NCBI RefSeq assembly: GCF_000226095.1
Contig: NC_016473.1
Location: 682,001 to 746,000, forward strand
Direction: 5' to 3'
DNA: 64,000 nt
Source: Thermothelomyces thermophilus ATCC 42464
Lineage: Eukaryota; Ascomycota; Sordariomycetes; Sordariales; Chaetomiaceae
Below are positions 58,828 through 64,000 of this stretch, one piece after another (positions within the stretch are counted from its first letter, which is position 1; each line of letters starts with the position of its first letter). The notes below the pieces were generated by a model that was not told the origin of the DNA, made no database searches, and saw only the letters and a program-made list of their open reading frames with translations. The position numbers and the translations under genes are program-made.

Positions 58828-60554
58828 ACCTACATAGTAAGTACGGATAGAGGAAAGGATTTGGATGGGGCAGGGAGATCTTGCCCCACCACAGCTTTGC
58901 GCCAAGTGGGGTTCCAATTGCCCGACAAAGGGAGCCACCGGCTTGTTAACTCGGCGGTTTTTGACTAGTGTACAGTAACTATAGTTACTAGCTAAGCCAG
59001 CCCACAGCACTGCGCACTCGGAGTGAGTACCGCGTTGCTCTCGTGTGGCCTCGCAGGGACATTATGCGCCTGCTCGTCCAAGTGTTCGTTGATGGGAACC
59101 GGGAGCACCTGCGGGATTACATGCCTGGATGAGCGGTCCGATGGAAGGTGTTCATCCGGACTTGACGACCGCTTGGGTCTCCGGAACGATGGCCCTCTTC
59201 TTTTCAAATGAGCATCTGCATGTTGAGATTTGGCTTCGGTCGCACCCCCAAGTTCAAGGTTGCATTTGACCTCGTAAAGAGTCGAGTTTTAAGTTTCGGT
59301 AACTGTCGTCTCAGTCCCTTCCGATACCACCTGGAACCGTGTTCAAGAACCGAATCCCTTGCGAGAAGCTCTCGATTGTCCAGGGTAGGCACGCCAACAG
59401 CACTGGGGGTTATTCTTTTCTTTTTTCCCCCTATGTATCGTCCACCCCCTGGGCAATTGTAAAGCGTCTGGTCTGGCGGGCCCTTTCCGACTCTCTCCGA
59501 CCTTCTTCCAAAGGGCTCGTCTTCCGACACCACCTTATTCCTGCCCCCGAAAGTTTGCGCTGTCGAGACCGTGCTAGGCCAAAGACCCTTTGCGCACTAC
59601 TGCAAAGGGAGGTGCATCCGAGTGGGCTCGTCTGACGGCCGGGTCGCCAGAAAAGGTGGGCCAGCGGAACAGGGTTTGCAAACCAGGAAAAAAAATGTAC
59701 TCAGAGTACACACCAGAAAAACCAGTAGAGTATGTGAAGCAGCATTTGTGGTTCGAGTGTTGCTTTTATTTGCCCTCGTGGAAGCACGTCTACATCTTGA
59801 CAGCCTCTTTTCGGTGTTGGAAAGTTTCCTGGACTAGCTTCGGGGTTGTCAAGACAAAAAGCCGGGCCAGTAGAGTGACGAGGCGACCTGTCTTGGTTCG
59901 TGGAAAAAGAAAACAACGGCCAACAATCCTCTGTCCGTAGCGAAATGTCCCCCTTGTCTCTTTCCTTCCAACGACCCGTCTGTCTCCTTTGCTGGCACTT
60001 CCTCCTCCGCAATTGTGCGTGGATTAGACTTCTCTTTCCTCCATTGCTTGCGCCTTCCTCAAGTTAACCCCCGGACAGACTGCGTATGGGCCGCCCCGGT
60101 CATGATAACGCCCAGTCTCCCCGTCCTGATTCCGAGAACTGCCAGGTGTTGGCAAAAGAGGAATTCTCTCACAAGATAGAAAGAATAACGTCTGCACCTT
60201 CTTCGTGATTCAAAATCGCCTGCATATTTACGCCCCAATGATGCCCTCTTTTGGTTCATGCGCCATTCGCCATATGGGAGAATCGGTATGTGTCTGGTGA
60301 TTCGAGGAAAAGCAGAAATGGTGGGTATGAGCATAGGAAAAAAAAACCGGAAGAGACCGGGAGTGGCGGCCGTCGGTGACCCGAGCAGGATGGTTTCGAA
60401 GGTGTAGAAAAAGAAAAATAAGAACAAAGATTGCCGCTTGTGGATATCAGTCCGAAGGACGATCGCGCAATTGCCGTCCAGGGCTATGGCTTTGGCTCGC
60501 CAATCGCGAGATGTGGGCGAGAGCTGTGGCGCAAAGCGAGGCTGTGGTCATCGC

Positions 60555-61388
60555 TCATAATATGACACACCCTCCTCTGCGGCGCTCTCGTCGATGCCGA
60601 CCCTTTTCCGACTGGATACCCGAGTCTGTCCTCCTCGACGACTCGTGCTTGCTGCTGCCCGTGGGCGAGACCGGTTGAGCGGCGGCCTGCCGTTGCCTCC
60701 GCAGAATCCTAACGACGTCGTAGAAGGCCTTGTCGACGTTGATGTAATTCTTGGCCGACGCCTCGACAAACTCGCAGCCGAGCTCACGCGCCAGTGCGTG
60801 GCCTTCTTGAGTCGATACTTCACGCTCGGCGATGCGGTCGCTCTTGTTCCCCACAAGCATAATGGGGACGGGTGCTGAAGGGGTGGCAGCGGAGATGGGC
60901 GACCCTGGGTACGACGGGGACGAGGCGGTCGACTCTTTGACCCTCTGGATTTGGTGGTGGAACCGTTTGATGCGCGTGAAGGACGACCGTGACGAGATGC
61001 TGTACACTAGGACGAAGCCCTCGCCATCACGGATCCACTGGTCTCGCAGTGCTGTGTATTCTTCTTGCCCAGCCGTGTCTAGCACCTCGAGCATGCAGGC
61101 CTGATTATCTATCACGGCCTGCTTCCGATACGAATCTTCAATCGTCGGGTCATACTATTCGACGCCATTGTTAGTGAGCCGTCTATGCAGAGGACCCCGT
61201 TGTGGTGGCGAAGCCACGCCTGAATCACTGCGACTGCGTGATTTGGGAGGGTGGGAAGCAGGAGAGGGAAGAGGGGAGCGTACCGTCTCGACGAAATGTT
61301 GCAGGCAGAGCTGGATTGTGAGGGCGGTTTTCCCTACGCCACCGTCTCCGAGCACCACCAGCTTGTATAGCACCATTTTGCCCGCCAT
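60555..61388 (-). CDS. ras-2: Ras-family small GTPase, Ras-2/RasB type
   Basis: Two minus-strand exons, 61388-61284 and 61154-60555, joined in phase 0 across a 129-bp intron (GTACGC..ATAG) that falls just before the effector loop, giving 234 residues. Guanine-nucleotide motifs in order: G1 GDGGVGKT (about residue 14), effector [10 protein letters not shown]3 DTAGQE with [18 protein letters not shown]4 NKSD and G5 EASAKN. A Ser/Pro-rich insertion (about 20 residues, [17 protein letters not shown]) lies between the QRVKES helix and the IMLVGNKSD strand. The C-terminus is basic (RRERRR) and ends CVIL, a CAAX box whose final leucine suggests geranylgeranylation. It resembles Neurospora Ras-2 and Aspergillus RasB, which control polar growth and conidiation. 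The effector loop is intact, so the gene looks functional. Confidence 0.95.
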
Positions 61389-64000
61389 TTTTGCTGTGTT
61401 GCCGGCGCAGAGCGTCGCCGATGTGTACCTTGAAGAGCGGAGCTCGTGCGGTTATCAAGACGGCGTGCGGACTGGGCTCCGAGCTCTAAGGGGGCAAGGA
61501 GCTTGGATCAGCCGATTGAGGGGCTCGATATGCAGAGCCAAAATTGAGGAAAGAGAAGCTGCAACGGGCGACGAGATCGATGACGACGGAGACAAAATTG
61601 CGTTGCTCACGTCGGTCTGAACTCGGACCGAAGAGAGGTGTGTTCGGGATGAAGTGGCAGCGACAGGTTAGAATGAGATAGGATTCTCGGCGGTTGCGAG
61701 ATGCCGGTGGTCGGCGGAAATCCTCGCTGCAAGCGGGAAAAGAGGGACAGCGATAGCAGCCGGGGTTAGGCGGTTTGTGGACGACTTGGGGGATGGCGGT
61801 GGGCAGGCAAGCCTTTGGCAATGGAGAGCTGTGGAGCAGATGTTGACCAGTGTGGGTGTGGTCTCGTCTTTCTAAGCCAGGGAGGCTTTTTCGCTGGTGG
61901 TAGGGATGCGCAGAGGTTGCTTGGCCAGACTCGGAGAAACCTGGACGGTTGCGAGAGGCCTGCGCAGAGCAGAGCGAGTTTGATGGGTGGACCGCACGCG
62001 GGCGACCGGAATGACGAGAGGCAAAAGACAGGGCAGGGCAACTTATGAAACCACCTGGGCAGTTGCCAGAAAGCTGCCAGAAAGCCGAGGACGCACGGGC
62101 AGCCGATTGATTCGGATGCTGGGGCGGGTGAAAGACAGGTGCCCTTAGCTTTTCATGCCTTTCGAACTTGGGTGAGAGGGGACAGGAGGGGAAAGGGAGA
62201 CGAGGGGGGGTGGGGGGTAGGTAGGTAGGTAGGTAACTAGGCCTGGGGTTACAACAGAAAGATCCCGGGCTGGCGCCAGTTTTTAAGGGGCCCAGGGAGA
62301 AGGAGACGACAAAGTTGCGTGTATGTACTACACCATTCTCGTCGGTGCCCCGCCAAACGCGCCCACACCGGCAATCCACTCATCAGGAGTCCATGAGAAC
62401 TCGGCACTGCGCATCTACAAAGAAACGGACCTTTTCCCGTCTTGAGCGGCCGATGCCGTGCCATTGCGAACTAAGGATCTGCTGGTAAAAGCAAAGCACC
62501 TTGAAGCAGCTTGCGCGTGCAGATGTGGTGCGGAGGTCTCGTAGGCACCCCGTGGGTCCAGGGCAGCTCCTGCCCAGACCCTCCAGACTCCAATCCATTT
62601 CCCCCGTTGGCTGCAGGAGCGAACATGGGCGTTTGCATTCAGCGGGACTTGCCACAAAACCCACAAGGCGAGCGGTCCGTTCAATCCAGGCCGGCCCAAA
62701 CCATTCATCAGCCAATCCGTGGACGCGATTGCCGTTACCCGCCTGGGCGAGTCGAATCTCGGGGCCCAGCTCCATTTTTCTGTGAACCCATGCAAATCCT
62801 ACCGACCTTGTTTACACTACATACACTAGGAACTAGTTATGTACATACATACATACACCACATTACACCCACGCTAGCATGATTGCGTCGAAAGATCGCG
62901 GCTCCGATCGGTTTGGGCGAAGCTGCCCATGAGGTCTGCTCTTTCGACGAGACAAGATGGGAGCGAATGGGCTGCTTTATTACTCCTTCATCCTAAATGC
63001 ACCCCAGCGCGGTGCACGGCAAGAACCGGTATATGCTGGCGGGTCGGAAATCCGCGATGCTGATCCGACCAGGCAAGATGGGTAATAGCCCAGGAGGATA
63101 TTGAATCCTTCCTCACCTCTCATCTGCACAATACTGCCAGAGTAGTATACGTCCACTCAGCGGGGGGCGGTACTGTACAGCATACACCCATCGGGATGGG
63201 GTTTGTGAGGTTACACTAGTTGAGACCAGAGCCTTGAAAGGAGGGTCCGGGTGCCGATGCCGAGCTATTGGGGCGACATGGCCAAAGTCACTACGACCTT
63301 CTTCTGGGGCCTCGACCAGCACTAAGCATGCAGCCGACGGTACTCCGTACATAACAGGATTTCTGGGCCGGCTGCACGGTCGCGCCATGGACACGCCTTT
63401 AACTGAACCCCGACTTGGATCGGGTACCTCTTGCGGCAGCTCGAGTCAAGTTTACTACTAGGAGTAGGGAGGGGCAAGCGATGTCAGCCAAGGCACGACA
63501 CGAGTTAGGATAAGCTTTTTGAGAGCACTGACCGCTGTTACCTAACGCCCATTGAACCTGGAGTATCCCGAGCTGACTCGGACTCGGGGGTAGTTTCGGA
63601 TTTTTATTTTTATTCTTATGTTTAGTCTCTCCCGAAAGGCATCGGTTCGTAGCCGTGTCCCGTCTTAACCGTCACCTCAGCATGCGCGCTGTGCATGCAT
63701 GCGTGGAGAGGTCGCAGCTCGGCGACCCTCTGTTGCCCAGGGTACTGGATATTAACTAACTACCTGCAGCGGCCGCTCATGGCCTCCTTTTGGCGGGGTT
63801 CGGGCTTGGATGAAAGTCTGAGTTCCCCGTACCGTGCTGTACCTCCGTGCGGATTACAGGAGTATACTGGCAAGTCTTTGTACTGTATGTATGTATGTAT
63901 GCACAACATAAAGCTGGGTGCCGATGCGGATCTGATACTGTACGGAATACTCCGTCCACTCCGTTGGTCACATTCTGTGGTCTGTACGGACGGAATATTG
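61389..64000. other. Upstream flank of ras-2 and window end
   Basis: The first few hundred bases likely hold the Ras-2 promoter and leader. A 297-codon minus-strand open frame (61486-62379) is Pro/Ser-rich, lacks domains and was not called. A (GGTA)n run is at 62217-62235, TACTCCGTAC-like motifs at 63340 and near 63945, and TATG repeats near 63886. Confidence 0.4.
62217..62235. repeat. (GGTA)n microsatellite
   Basis: About five copies of GGTA/GTAG head to tail, immediately after a G-rich stretch, upstream of ras-2. Confidence 0.8.

Larger units (their letters stand above)
52016..60554. other. Gene-free interval of 8.5 kb
   Basis: The longest interval without a supportable gene, between the ends of Opy2 (plus) and Ras-2 (minus). 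Short open frames occur on both strands without domains. It holds several TACGGAGTAC-like motifs (53996, 55189, 55425), a cluster of TGTACACTA-like motifs (56440-57030), a CCGG-rich patch (56938-57005), C-runs at 54841 and 52099, and a G-rich patch at 58801-58827. Composition is ordinary rather than AT-rich, so it is not a RIP island. I cannot exclude non-coding transcripts. Confidence 0.45.

Noticed and set aside
61486-62379. 297-codon minus-strand open frame upstream of ras-2
   Set aside because: It is Pro/Ser/Arg-rich, without domain or splice logic, in GC-rich leader DNA where long chance frames are common.
1-64000. CRISPR array, integrated bacterial system or secondary-metabolite cluster
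   Set aside because: No spaced direct repeats, no prokaryotic gene pattern, and no core biosynthetic enzyme; the genes are ordinary fungal housekeeping and signalling genes.

Overview
This window is filamentous ascomycete chromosomal DNA. The evidence is short spliced introns (about 50-170 bp, GT(A/G)..AG, often with a CTAAC-like branch site), GC-rich codon use, fungus-specific families (Opy2, Ies4, Sam35, division 1 chitin synthase, CCG-6-like wall protein) and a sharply bounded AT-rich island whose repeats carry the transition-only decay expected of repeat-induced point mutation (RIP). From remembered homologues, the Ras and chitin synthase proteins resemble Neurospora relatives most, so a Sordariomycete, probably Sordariales, is inferred; the species cannot be named from this.

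Layout, left to right. 0.6-1.4 kb: small CCG-6-like GPI-anchored wall protein (-). 3.8-6.3 kb: tail-to-tail zeta-crystallin-type quinone oxidoreductase (+) and dienelactone hydrolase (-). 7.1-8.6 kb: replication licensing factor Cdt1 (+). 9.2-9.8 kb: coactivator MBF1 (-). 10.7-12.7 kb: DUF1365 membrane protein (+). 14.0-14.6 kb: GFA/CENP-V-type zinc protein (+). 18.2-19.1 kb: INO80 subunit Ies4 (+). 20.8-24.1 kb: GID ubiquitin ligase scaffold RanBPM/Gid1 (+). 25.3-26.4 kb: outer-membrane sorting subunit Sam35 (-). 30.2-30.5 kb: a 79-residue unknown protein (+). 31.2-32.5 kb: RhlG-like short-chain dehydrogenase (-).

32.87-41.81 kb is the one mobile-DNA island. It is a Tc1/mariner-type transposon with 26-bp inverted ends and TA target duplication, split by a 7.6-kb Ty3/Gypsy chromovirus with 454-bp LTRs and a CCTAA target duplication. 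Both are decayed. The AT-rich composition matches the transposon borders and does not visibly run into the genes on either side.

42.6-45.6 kb: chitin synthase (-), whose second intron holds a long GAA/TTC tract. 50.7-52.0 kb: HOG-pathway membrane anchor Opy2 (+). 60.6-61.4 kb: Ras-2/RasB GTPase (-). The intervals at 45.6-50.7, 52.0-60.6 and 61.4-64.0 kb carry no gene I can support; they are rich in short motifs (TACGGAGTAC, TGTACACTA), microsatellites and homopolymers.

The genes are housekeeping and signalling functions with no sign of a biosynthetic cluster or co-regulated set. Wall synthesis (chitin synthase, wall protein) and growth signalling (Ras, Opy2) share the region, which I take as coincidence. 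All models were built by eye from splice signals and reading frame; exon joins given in the entries keep frame throughout.
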